Below are positions 16,556-25,695 of a DNA stretch of 41,179 nucleotides, in pieces. Source of the DNA: Streptomyces luteolus (lineage in GTDB: Bacteria; Actinomycetota; Actinomycetes; Streptomycetales; Streptomycetaceae); the NCBI RefSeq assembly GCF_029968015.1, contig NZ_JASCIS010000062.1, positions 1 to 41,179 of the forward strand, written 5' to 3'. The notes below the pieces were generated by a model. That model did not search any database and was not told the origin of the DNA. It saw only the letters and a list, made by a program, of their open reading frames with translations. Position numbers and translations under genes: made by a program. Position 1 is the stretch's first letter. Each line of letters opens with the position of its first letter.

Positions 16556-17137
16556 TCAGTCGCCGTCGAGGAGGGTGTTCACGCTCAACTCGGGGGAGAC
16601 TCCGACCGATTCAGGCACGCGGAACGTCTGCCCCCGCTTGAAGCGCACAGGCTCGGGATACACACCGTCCACCGGTTCGCTGAACAGCAGCACCTCGTCG
16701 TGCTTGCGGTCGACGACGACGTAGACGGGGACGCCGGACTGGGCGTAGCACTCGGCTTTGGGGCCGAGCGCGTCGGCCCAGTCCACGCAGGTCACTTCCA
16801 GGACCAGCCGGAAGACATGTGGCGCGTGGCAGTTCTTCTCGACCACTGCACCCAGGAAGCCCTTGTCCACCACGGCGAAGTCGGGGACCGCGTAGTCATC
16901 GGGACCACTGGCCAGCCAGATGCCGAGAGCCTGGATCCATTCGAGCCCGCTGCCCCGGATACCGGCCCGCTCGAACGCCCTGCCCAACTCGGTCAGCGAG
17001 AGCGCGTGCGATCCGTCCGCGTGCGGCCTTGCGGTGAGCCTCCCCTGGAGAACCTCCACCCGGTGCCCGGGCGGCAGCACGTCCCAGAGGAGTTCGGCAG
17101 CATCGGCAAGCGTCGCTTTCTGCGCCATCGAAGGCAT
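16556..17137 (-). CDS. Uma2 family (DUF820) putative endonuclease
   Basis: A 193-residue Uma2/DUF820 protein with a PD-(D/E)xK nuclease-like core: VPDFAVVDKG (about 104-113), then FRLVLEVTCVDWADALGPKA and ECYAQSGVPVYVVVDR (E-x-V and the K/Y helix). The family is abundant in Streptomyces and cyanobacteria and its role is unproven. ATG 17137 has GGGAGG six bases upstream. It is next to, and in the same direction as, the LysE exporter, with 40 nt between. Confidence 0.88.
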   Translation of the reverse strand: MPSMAQKATLADAAELLWDVLPPGHRVEVLQGRLTARPHADGSHALSLTELGRAFERAGIRGSGLEWIQALGIWLASGPDDYAVPDFAVVDKGFLGAVVEKNCHAPHVFRLVLEVTCVDWADALGPKAECYAQSGVPVYVVVDRKHDEVLLFSEPVDGVYPEPVRFKRGQTFRVPESVGVSPELSVNTLLDGD

Positions 17138-17177
17138 GTCGCACCTCCCCCTCCCAGATCAGGGTGTGCGGGGCAGA

Positions 17178-17834
17178 TTACCCCGTACTGGCCAGCGAAA
17201 GCTTCGCCGCGAAGCCCAGGAACAGGGCGCCCGCCGCCGAAGTGGCCGTCGCCGAGAGGCGCTTGCGGCGGCGGAAGGCGTTGGCGAGCTTCGTGCCGCT
17301 GAAGATCAGGGCCGAGAGGTACAGGACCGAGGCGAGCTGGGCGAAGGCGCCGAGGACGACGAAGGAGAGCGCCGGGTAGGCGTAGCCCGGGTCGACGAAC
17401 TGGACGAAGAAGGCGATGAAGAACAGGATCGCCTTCGGGTTGAGCAGGCTGATGACGAAGGCCCGGCGGAACGGCCGCTCGTCCGAGCCCGCAGCGGCCT
17501 CGCCCTCCCCCTGCGCCCGCTCCTCGCGCCTGCTCTTCCACATCGACCAGGCGGCGCGCAGCATCCCGACCGCCATCCAGGTCAGATAGCCCGCGCCCGC
17601 GTACTTCACGATGCCGAACAGCAGCGCGTTGGCCTGGAGCAGGGAGGCGACACCGGCGGCGGAGAGCGTCATCAGGACCGTGTCCCCGCACCAGACGCCG
17701 GCCGCCGCCCGGTACCCGGTGCGTACGCCGCGACGGGCGGCCACCGAGAGGACGTACAGGGAGTTCGGGCCGGGCAGCAGAATGATCAGGGCCAGGCCCG
17801 CGAGGTACGTGGGGAGGTCTATGACGCCGAACAT
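17178..17834 (-). CDS. LysE family amino-acid exporter
   Basis: A 218-residue inner membrane exporter of the LysE/RhtB family with six predicted helices. Typical features are the N-terminal YLAGLALIILLPGPNSLYVL (the GPN motif), RRGVRTGYRAAAGVWCGDTV, and FVISLLNPKAILFFIAFFVQ (the NPK motif). It exports amino acids or small amines. Start ATG 17834. It is 93 nt beyond the last gene of the biosynthetic minus-strand operon; whether it belongs to it is open. Confidence 0.88.
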   Translation of the reverse strand: MFGVIDLPTYLAGLALIILLPGPNSLYVLSVAARRGVRTGYRAAAGVWCGDTVLMTLSAAGVASLLQANALLFGIVKYAGAGYLTWMAVGMLRAAWSMWKSRREERAQGEGEAAAGSDERPFRRAFVISLLNPKAILFFIAFFVQFVDPGYAYPALSFVVLGAFAQLASVLYLSALIFSGTKLANAFRRRKRLSATATSAAGALFLGFAAKLSLASTG

Positions 17835-17927
17835 GCGCGGAGTGTCGCACGGCGCCCGGCGCTCGGGACAGCGCATTCCGGATAGCGGACGCGGCTTCCC
17901 GGCGACCGGTCCAGGGCGTGCCCCAGG

Positions 17928-19190
17928 TCACCCGGCGTCGATCACGGTCTCCGCCTCGAAGCGGTCCCCGAGGGCGCGCAGGCGCCGCTCGCACTCCTCG
18001 CGGGTCGGCGCCGAGAGCACCGCCGCGGAGAGGAAGTCCGAGGAGATGGAGGCCTCCCCCATCACGTCGCCGGGCTTGACGAAGACCGCGCAGAACTCCA
18101 CCCAGGGGTCGGCCGGCGGCGCCGGTACGCCGATCACCCGGCCCGGCCGCTTCATCATCAGCAGCTGGCCGGCCATCCGCCGAGGGGCCAGGCGCTCGCC
18201 CCCGGTCAGCGCCTCAAGGGCGGGCAGCGGCAGACCGACGGCGGCGCGTGCCGCGTACTCGGCCGGGTTCACGCCGAACACCGCCAGCATCACGTCACGG
18301 ATCCGGGCACCGCCGGGGCGGCTCGCGACCTCGCAGAAGACCAGGCGGTCGTCAGGCGTGTGGAAGACCTCGGCGTGGAAGGCGTAGTGCTCCGTACCGC
18401 CCTGCAGCGCACCCAGAAACCGCTCGGTGAGCGCCAACAGCCGTTCGGTGAGCGGGTCTTCGGGGTCCAGGGTCAGATCGATACGGGCGCCCGAGTCGCT
18501 CTGGAACGAGGAGAGGTCGTACTGGTACTGCGACGGCCAGGCGAAGGCGATCCGGCCGTCCACGACCAGTCCGTCCACATGGCACATCCGGCCCGGAACA
18601 TACGCCTCCAGGAGGAGGTCCTCGCGCGGCGTCCGGTGCGGGCCGAACTCCTCCGCGACCTGGCGCGCGAGCTCCGCCTCGTCCCGTACGATCCGCAGGC
18701 CGATCGAACCGAACCCGTCGCGCTCCTTGAAGACCAGCGGGAACCCGTGCCGCGCGGCGAACTCACCTACGTCCGCGGCGTTCCGGGGCACCGTGTGGGG
18801 GGCGACCTCGATGCCCGCCGCCCGCACCCGCTGCTTCATGAGGACCTTGTCCCGGAAGGGCAGGACGTCGTCCGGCAGCTGACCGGGCAGGTCCAGCTTC
18901 TCCCGGAGCCACGCGGCCCGCTGCAGGTCGCCCTCCTGGAAGGCGATGACGTGCTCGACGTCGTACTCGGCGGCGAGTTCGAGCGCGCGCCGCAGCACCA
19001 GCTCCTCGTCGTCGAAGGTGTCGAGGAGTTCGAGCCGGCGGTAGCCGAGGTTGCCCGTCGGGACCTGCTCGCCGAAGAGCTCGATCTTGTCGCGTGCGGC
19101 GAGGAGGACGACGTCACCCTCGTAGTCGGCCAGCCAGCTGTCGTACGGGTAGGGCTGCAGGGGGTTGCGGTGCAGGATCAGGATGCTCAT
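17928..19190 (-). CDS. ATP-grasp carboxylate-amine ligase (second of the operon)
   Basis: A 420-residue ATP-grasp protein. The N-terminal domain starts MSILILHRNPLQPYPYDSW. The central domain has the sequence FPLVFKERDGFGSIGLRIVR (lysine loop and glycine-rich loop, about 155-175) and LLLEAYVPGRMCHVDGLVVD (adenine-binding edge). The metal-binding segment is HAEVFHTPDDRLVFCEVASR followed by PGGARI, where the usual Asn of the E-x-N pair is replaced. It would join a carboxylate to an amine through an acyl-phosphate. ATG 19190 overlaps the other ATP-grasp gene stop (ATGA), so the two ligases are made together. Such pairs join amino acids or tailor small peptide-like metabolites; the substrate is unknown. 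Confidence 0.85.
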   Translation of the reverse strand: MSILILHRNPLQPYPYDSWLADYEGDVVLLAARDKIELFGEQVPTGNLGYRRLELLDTFDDEELVLRRALELAAEYDVEHVIAFQEGDLQRAAWLREKLDLPGQLPDDVLPFRDKVLMKQRVRAAGIEVAPHTVPRNAADVGEFAARHGFPLVFKERDGFGSIGLRIVRDEAELARQVAEEFGPHRTPREDLLLEAYVPGRMCHVDGLVVDGRIAFAWPSQYQYDLSSFQSDSGARIDLTLDPEDPLTERLLALTERFLGALQGGTEHYAFHAEVFHTPDDRLVFCEVASRPGGARIRDVMLAVFGVNPAEYAARAAVGLPLPALEALTGGERLAPRRMAGQLLMMKRPGRVIGVPAPPADPWVEFCAVFVKPGDVMGEASISSDFLSAAVLSAPTREECERRLRALGDRFEAETVIDAG

Positions 19191-20628
19191 CGGGTGCTCT
19201 CCAGGGCTCGGGTGCGGTCGGTGACCGGGGCGACATGGGCAAGGGAGGTGACCGGGGCGACATGGGCAAGGGAGGTGACCGGGGCGACATGGGCGAGGGA
19301 AGGGGCGGTCGGCCCCTGGGCGATACGGACACGGACCGCGCTCTCGATCAGCCGGGCGCCGGACTCGATCGCCGCCGTGGTGTCCGGGGCCGTCACGGCG
19401 ACCAGGCCGAGGCGGTCCCAGTTGTCCTGCAGCGGGCGGACCGTGTCGCCCGGTCGTGCGGTGACCTTGGCGACCAGTACGTCGTCGCGTTCCTGGAGGT
19501 CCTCGTCGATCTCCACCGACGCGACCGTGCCGGGACCGCCGACGAGGAACCGGGTGCTCGCCCCGCGCTCGGGCAGCGGGCGGTCGGGCAGCTCCTCGAC
19601 GAGGCCGAAGGGCCAGCCGAGGGCAAGCGTCGCCAGGTCGATCCCGTAAGCGCCCCGGACGAGATCGGGGATGGCGTCGCCGCCCGGGCGGTTGTGCGAC
19701 TCGATGACCGCGGGGCCGCGGCGGCCGACCCGCACCTCGGTGTGGCACGTGCCGTCGGTGAGGCCGACCGCGTCCAGGAAGCCCGCCACGCAGGCGCGCA
19801 CCGCGTCCGCCTCGTGGTCGTCCAGGCGGGCGGGCAGCGCGTGCCCGAGCTCCGTGAAGTTGCTCTCGTCGACGAACTTCTCGGTGATGGCGACGATGAC
19901 GTGACGGCCGGCGAAGCTGAAGGACTCGACGCTGAACTCGGGCCCGTCCACGTACTCCTCCATCAGGAACTCCTGGATGGTGTAGAGCGTCGTGCCACGG
20001 TCCGTACGGCGGCCGCGCAGCCGTTCCACCTCGGCCCAGACCCGCTCGGCGTCCTCACGTCCCTCGACCCGGAACACTCCGAAGCTGGCGGTGGCGTCGG
20101 TCGGCTTGACGACGAACGGATAGCCGTAGCGCTCCCCGAAGCCGTCCAGGTCCTCGCGGGCTTCGAGGAGCGCGGCCCCGACGGCGGCCGGATCGATCCG
20201 TGCCATGTGGCGGCGCATCGCCCACTTGTCCCGGATGCGGGCGGTCACCTCGTGGCCGGTGCCGCCGAGGCCGTAGAGGTCGTTGAGGCGCGCGGCGGTG
20301 TCCACGCCCGCTTCGGTGAGCGAGACTACGGCGCTGAAGTCCGCTGTCTCCCGCACTTCTTCGACGACTGCCTTCGCCTCGTCCCAGTCCGTGTAGTCGA
20401 CCTGAACCGTGAGGTCGGCCAACTCCTCCTGAGCAGCGGTGTACTTGGTGGGGTGCTGAAGGAGGATGACCTTCAGTCCGAGGGCCTTGGCCTTGCGGAG
20501 GTGCTCCTCCAGACCGCCGACGAGCAGCAGGGTTCTGTTGCTGGGGTTGGTGCTGTTGGTGCCGTTGGTGCCGTTGGTGCTGTCGGTGCTGTCGGTGCCG
20601 TTGGTGCCGTTGGTGCCGTTGGTGCCGT

Positions 20629-20632
<4 letters not shown>
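19187..20632 (-). CDS. ATP-grasp carboxylate-amine ligase with repeat-encoded termini
   Basis: A 481-residue ATP-grasp ligase. The pre-ATP-grasp domain starts RTLLLVGGLEEHLRKAKALG (about residue 33). The core has YGYPFVVKPTDATASFGVFR, QEFLMEEYVDGPEFSVESFS and TCHTEVRVGRRGPAVIESHN with RPGGD, the full metal- and ATP-binding set. Residues 2-31 are an Asn-Gly-Thr repeat and the C-terminus carries S-L-A-H-V-A-P-V-T three times; both are in-frame tandem repeats outside the fold. GTG 20632 overlaps the MFS stop. It probably forms an amide between pathway building blocks. Confidence 0.88.
19221..19301. repeat. Three 27-bp tandem repeats at the 3' end of an ATP-grasp gene
   Basis: The 27-nt unit that begins GTGACCGGGGCGACATGGGC on the plus strand is present three times at 19221, 19248 and 19275, the last with two changes. 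On the minus strand it encodes three copies of a nine-residue tail unit. Confidence 0.93.
20549..20629. repeat. Nine 9-bp tandem repeats at the 5' end of an ATP-grasp gene
   Basis: GGTGCCGTT and close variants (GGTGCTGTC, GGTGCTGTT) repeat nine times without interruption, encoding (Asn/Asp-Gly/Ser-Thr)n directly after the start codon. The array reaches to within a few bases of the start and the MFS stop. Confidence 0.95.
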
Positions 20633-21980
<1,348 letters not shown>

Positions 21981-21990
<10 letters not shown>

Positions 21991-22985
21991 GTCACCCGTC
22001 CCTCCGTGTCGGACGGGGCCCAGAGGCTGAGATAGCGCTCACCGGTGTCCGGCAGCACCGTGACCATGGTCGTACCGGCGTACTCGGGCTTGGCCGCGAG
22101 CTGCGTACAGGCGTGCACGGCGGCACCGGCGGAAATCCCGGCGAGGACGCCCTGGCCACGGGCGAGTCGGCGGGCGGTCCGCCATGCGTCCTCGTCGCTG
22201 ACGGTGACCACCACGTCGATCAGCGAGACGTCGGTGACGGGGGCGACGAAACCGCCGTTGAGGCCGGGGATGCGGTGGAGCCCGCCGGTCCCCTGGGAGA
22301 GCACCGGAGACTTCTCGGGTTCGACGGCGACGACCCGGATCGCCGGGTCCCGCTCCTTGAGGTAGGCGGCGGTCCCGCTGAGCGTGCCGCCGGTCCCCAC
22401 CCCGCAGACGAGTACGTCGATCCGGCCGCCGGTGGCCTCCCAGATCTCCGGTCCCGTGGTCTCGTAGTGGGCCCGTGCGTTGTCGCGGTTCTCGTGCTGG
22501 CGGGTGAACCAGGAGCCGGGCATGGCCGCGTGCAGCTCCTCGGCCTTGGCGAGGGCTCCCGGATAGCCGTCCTCCCGCGGCGTCCGTACCAGTTCGGCGC
22601 CGAACGCCCCGAGCAGGGCGGCCCGTTCGGCGGTGGCGCCCTCCGGTAGCACGATCAGGCAGCGGTAGCCACGGGATGCGGCGAACGCGGCCAGCGAGAT
22701 CCCGGTGTTGCCGGAGGTGGCCTCGATGACCGTGCCTCCGGGCCGGATCTCGCCACGCTCCTCCGCGCTCCGCAGCATGTACAGGGCCGCCCGGTCCTTC
22801 ACGCTGGACAGCGGGTTGGCCGACTCCAGTTTGGCGAGCAGCTCGACGTCGGCGCAGCCGGAGGCCCGGGCTCCGTCCGCGCACAGGTCTGCCGCGAGAC
22901 GGTCAAGTCGTAGGCGGAGCAAGGGAGTTGAGCCGACGAGGCTCTCGATGCTGTCGACGACAGAGTGGTTCACAGACGTCCTCAT
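21981..22985 (-). CDS. PLP-dependent cysteine synthase family protein (beta-substituted alanine synthase)
   Basis: About 334 residues of the fold-type II beta-replacement family. IESLVGSTPLLRLRL opens the domain, NPLSSVKDRAALYML holds the PLP lysine (about 60), IEATSGNTGISLAAF is the substrate-carboxylate loop and GVGTGGTLSGTAAYLK binds PLP phosphate. It takes O-acetylserine and replaces the acetate by a nucleophile; in primary metabolism that gives cysteine, in secondary pathways compounds such as 2,3-diaminopropionate or O-ureidoserine. The serine acetyltransferase just upstream supports that substrate. ATG 22985 lies inside the end of that gene; GTG 23036 would add 17 residues. The nucleophile cannot be predicted. 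Confidence 0.88.
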
Positions 22986-23592
22986 TACGGGTCGTGACGG
23001 ACTGGGGGGTGCGGTGGGGCGGGCGGGCGTCCTCACGCCGCGCCGCCGATCCGACGGGCTGGACGACCGCCGTGGGAGCGAAGACCCTGGCGCCGGCCGG
23101 TACGTCCTTGGTGACCAGTGCCTGGGCGCCGACCACAGCGTGGTCGCCCACGGTCACCGGTCCGATCACGGTCGCGTTCGTGCCGAGGACGACGTGGTGC
23201 CCCACCACGGGGTGCCTGCGCTCGCCCTCGGGCCGTCGCACGTCGTTCCACCAGCCGACGGCTCCGAGTGTCACCTGGTGGTAGAGCGTCACGTCGTCGC
23301 CGACCACCGCGGTCTCGCCGATCACCACGGCCGCGCCGTGGTCGATGAACACGCGCCGGCCGAGCACCGCACCCGGATGGATCTCCACGCCGGTGGCCCG
23401 GCGGGCGCAGTACGCCAGGATCCGCGCGGATTTCCGCAGGCCGCGCCGGTGGAGGCGGTGGGCGAGGCGGTGGGTCCACAGTGCGGGCAGCGCCGGGTGC
23501 CACAGGGCTTCGGTACGGCTGCGCATCGAGGGGTCCCGCTCGACGACGACCCGCAGGTCCTCGCCCAGTTGACGGAAGATGCCGATCGTCAT
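22903..23592 (-). CDS. cysE: Serine O-acetyltransferase (CysE/EpsC-type)
   Basis: A 229-residue left-handed beta-helix acetyltransferase. The helical N-terminal part (GIFRQLGEDLRVVVERDPSM) and the hexapeptide region are complete: ATGVEIHPGAVLGRRVFIDH, GAAVVIGETAVVGDDVTLYH, LGAVGWWNDVRRPEGERRHP and VVGHHVVLGTNATVIGPVTV, with the catalytic histidines. It makes O-acetylserine from serine and acetyl-CoA for the neighbouring PLP enzyme. Unusually, the last 40 or so residues, after the family end near VVQPVGS, look like random coding and overlap the start of the next gene; a stop codon seems to have been lost. ATG 23592 is 5 nt after the FMN reductase stop. Confidence 0.86.
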   Translation of the reverse strand: MTIGIFRQLGEDLRVVVERDPSMRSRTEALWHPALPALWTHRLAHRLHRRGLRKSARILAYCARRATGVEIHPGAVLGRRVFIDHGAAVVIGETAVVGDDVTLYHQVTLGAVGWWNDVRRPEGERRHPVVGHHVVLGTNATVIGPVTVGDHAVVGAQALVTKDVPAGARVFAPTAVVQPVGSAARREDARPPHRTPQSVTTRNEDVCEPLCRRQHREPRRLNSLAPPTT

Positions 23593-23597
23593 GGCCG

Positions 23598-24188
23598 TCA
23601 GGCCCCGACACGTGCGTCGGCTGCCCCGACGGCTGCGAGTACCGCATCGGCCAGACTGCCGAGGCCGGCCAGCACGGTCGGGTCGGTGAAGTCACCGTCC
23701 GCGGTACGCAGTTCCTCGGCACCGCCGACGGCAACCGGCTCGTGCTCGACCACCCGGGCCCCGACCCGTCGCAGTACGCCGACGAGGCCCAGCTGCGCGT
23801 CCACGCCGCCGCGCGGTCCCGGTGAGGCGCTGAGCACGGCGACGGTCCTGCCCGTCAGCGCGCTCTCGGAGTACGGCCGGGACAACCAGTCGAGGGCGTT
23901 CTTGAGTACGCCCGGAATCTCACCGTTGTACGAGGGCGTACTGATCACCACCGCATCGGCCCGGGCCACCAGGGACTTGGCCGCGGCGACCGCGGGGGGA
24001 TCTCCGCGCTGCTCCTCGTCCCCGTCGAAGTGCGGAAGGTCACCGATGGAGAGCGGGACGACCTCGACCTCGACCTCGGCCTCGGCCTCGGCGGAGCGTT
24101 CGGTGACAAGTCGGCGGAGGGTGGCGAGCGCGGCCGTGTTGACGGAGTCGCGGCGCAGGCTGCCGGAGACAAGGACGATCGTGGGCAT
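23598..24188 (-). CDS. NADPH-dependent FMN reductase family protein
   Basis: A 196-residue flavodoxin-like protein. IVLVSGSLRRDSVNTAALAT at the N-terminus is the FMN phosphate loop, and ISTPSYNGEIPGVLKNALDW (about 95-115) is the S-x-P-x-Y-N/H-G signature of the family. A short (E-A)n/(E-V)n insert from a 6-nt repeat lies near residues 33-44. It reduces FMN, quinones or similar acceptors with NADPH. It is the first gene of the minus-strand operon and faces the transporter/NRPS operon across about 490 nt of shared control and repeat DNA. It might supply reduced flavin or protect the cell from a redox-active product (inference). Confidence 0.87.
   Translation of the reverse strand: MPTIVLVSGSLRRDSVNTAALATLRRLVTERSAEAEAEVEVEVVPLSIGDLPHFDGDEEQRGDPPAVAAAKSLVARADAVVISTPSYNGEIPGVLKNALDWLSRPYSESALTGRTVAVLSASPGPRGGVDAQLGLVGVLRRVGARVVEHEPVAVGGAEELRTADGDFTDPTVLAGLGSLADAVLAAVGAADARVGA
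24062..24091. repeat. Five 6-bp repeats in the FMN reductase gene
   Basis: CCTCGA, CCTCGA, CCTCGG, CCTCGG, CCTCGG in series, encoding alternating Glu-Val and Glu-Ala on the minus strand in a surface loop. Confidence 0.85.
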
Positions 24189-24241
24189 GGGACGGGCTAC
24201 CTCTCCTCGGGGCGGTCGGTCGCCGAGGAGACTGCCGGGCG

Positions 24242-24310
24242 CCGTTCCCGATTCCGTCCTGTCCGGTTCCCGTAAGGCTCACCGCACGGCTGGTACCGCC
24301 CTGGGAACGG
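24242..24310. promoter_or_regulatory. Direct and inverted TTCCCG motifs in the divergent control region of the cluster
   Basis: GTTCCCG stands at 24244-24250 and again at 24266-24272, exactly 22 bp apart, that is two helical turns or two 11-bp steps, and an inverted copy (TGGGAACGG) is at 24302-24310. SARP activators are known to bind direct heptamer repeats spaced by 11 bp near the -35 region. These motifs are a candidate SARP site between the two operons; the match is to geometry, not to a known consensus. Confidence 0.35.
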
Positions 24311-24410
24311 ATCGGTAAGGGCGACACCGAGGGTCGGACATGACCGCCGAACCGGCCACCGACCCGAGAGGACCCGCACGGTGACGCCCACGTCCACCGG
24401 GTGCGCGGTG

Positions 24411-24650
24411 AGCACCCTGTACCGGAGCGCCCCGCACTGGAGCACCCCGTACCGAAGCGCCCCGCACTGCAGCACCCTGTACCGGAGCGCCCCGCACTGC
24501 AGCACCCTGTACCGGAGCGCCCCGCACTGGAGCACCCCGTACCGAAGCACCCCGTACCGAAGCACCCCGTACCGAAGCACTCCACACCGCGGCCACCCAC
24601 ACCGCAGCCACCCGCACCGCAGCCACCCGCACCGCAGCAGCCCGCAACAG
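24411..24650. repeat. 240-bp minisatellite-like array before the EamA gene
   Basis: Four copies of a 30-bp unit (AGCACCCTGTACCGGAGCGC plus CCCGCACTGG or close variants) at 24411, 24441, 24471 and 24501 are followed by three copies of the 15-bp AGCACCCCGTACCGA at 24531-24575 and then about five diverged 15-bp units to 24650. All three plus frames and at least one minus frame stay open. One plus frame (GTG 24381 to TGA 24680) would give a 99-residue Ser/Thr/Pro/His/Arg-rich peptide whose stop overlaps the EamA start by GTGA; another would add a proline-rich leader to EamA. Neither has a recognisable domain, so I call it a repeat. Confidence 0.92.
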
Positions 24651-24676
24651 CCCACGCCACCCGGCCAGGTGACCCG

Positions 24677-25666
24677 GTGAGCCGGTACCGGGGCGCGCTC
24701 GAACCCGTCCTCACCGCGCTGGCCCCCGCGATCTGGGGCTCCACCTACCTGGTCACCACCGAACTCCTGCCTGCGGACCGGCCCCTGCTCGCCGCCCTGC
24801 TCAGGGCGCTTCCGGCGGGACTGCTCCTCCTGGCGGTCGGCCGTGTGCTGCCACGCGGGCGGTGGTGGTGGCGCGCCCTGGTCCTCGGCGTGCTGAACAT
24901 CGGGGCCTTCTTCTACCTGCTGTTCGTCGCCGCCTACCACCTGCCCGGAGGCGTCGCCGCCCTGGTCATGACCGCGCAGCCGATGATCGTGCTGCTCCTG
25001 TCGGCCCTGCTCCTCAAGAACAGGATCAGACCCGTCCATGGAATCGCCTGTGCCCTTGGCGCGGGCGGTGTCGCCCTCCTTGTCCTACGGCCGCACGCCG
25101 CATCGGACACGGTCGGCATCGCCGCCGGCCTCCTCGGCGCCGTGTGCATGGGGTCCGGGATCGTCCTCACTAAGCACTGGGGCCGGCCGCCGGGTGTGAG
25201 CCTGCTGACCTTCACGGGATGGCAGCTGACGGCGGGCGGGCTCGTCCTGCTGCCCGTCACTCTGGCCGCCGAGGGCCTGCCCGCCACGCTGAGCGGCGGC
25301 AACCTCCTGGGGTTCGCCTACCTCGGCCTGATCGGGGCGCTGTTCGCCTACGCGATCTGGTTCCGGGGCGTGGAGCGGCTTCCCGCACTCGCCGTGTCCT
25401 TTCTCGGCTTCGCCTCACCGCTCGCCGCCACGCTGCTCGGCTACCTGGTCCTCGGCGAGGCCCTCACTCCCCTGCAGACGGTCGGCGCCCTCGCCGTCGT
25501 CGCCTCCGTCGTCCTCGCGCAGACCGGCGGAGAACACCGCCCGAGCACTCGTACGAAGCAGAAGCAGAAGCACGAACAGCGCGAACAGCAGCAACAGCAG
25601 CAACAGCAGCAACAGCAGCAACAGCAGCAACAGCAGCAACAGCACGAAGAGTCCACAGCCGCGTGA
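24677..25666 (+). CDS. EamA/DMT family transporter with polyglutamine tail
   Basis: A 329-residue ten-helix drug/metabolite exporter with two EamA halves: LEPVLTALAPAIWGSTYLVT at the start, YHLPGGVAALVMTAQPMIVL in the first half, and FAYAIWFRGVERLPALAVSF with SPLAATLLGYLVLGEALTP in the second. It exports small metabolites. After the last helix comes a charged, Gln-rich tail (K-Q-K-Q-K, then 19 Gln in a row). I choose GTG 24677, since the family homology begins directly after it; the frame is open further upstream only through the minisatellite. It is first in the transporter-NRPS operon; the NRPS starts 29 nt downstream. Confidence 0.85.
   Translation: MSRYRGALEPVLTALAPAIWGSTYLVTTELLPADRPLLAALLRALPAGLLLLAVGRVLPRGRWWWRALVLGVLNIGAFFYLLFVAAYHLPGGVAALVMTAQPMIVLLLSALLLKNRIRPVHGIACALGAGGVALLVLRPHAASDTVGIAAGLLGAVCMGSGIVLTKHWGRPPGVSLLTFTGWQLTAGGLVLLPVTLAAEGLPATLSGGNLLGFAYLGLIGALFAYAIWFRGVERLPALAVSFLGFASPLAATLLGYLVLGEALTPLQTVGALAVVASVVLAQTGGEHRPSTRTKQKQKHEQREQQQQQQQQQQQQQQQQQQQHEESTAA
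25586..25642. repeat. Nine-base CAGCAGCAA repeat (polyglutamine tract)
   Basis: Six copies of CAG-CAG-CAA and one extra CAG give 19 consecutive glutamine codons at the 3' end of the EamA gene. Glutamine runs of this length are rare in bacteria, and the 9-nt unit has the same length as the array in the ATP-grasp gene at 20549. Confidence 0.96.
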
Positions 25667-25695
25667 TCGCGGGCAACCAGTCGAAGGAGAACCCG

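Noticed and set aside
24411..24650. CRISPR-like array
   Set aside because: Units are contiguous, without unique spacers, and the repeat is a 15/30-bp tandem; no cas genes are present.
25219..25695. Extension of the NRPS frame upstream to 25219
   Set aside because: That part overlaps the EamA gene in another frame and reads as Arg/Ala/Thr-rich text; GTG 25696 has GAAGGAG and starts just before the A domain.
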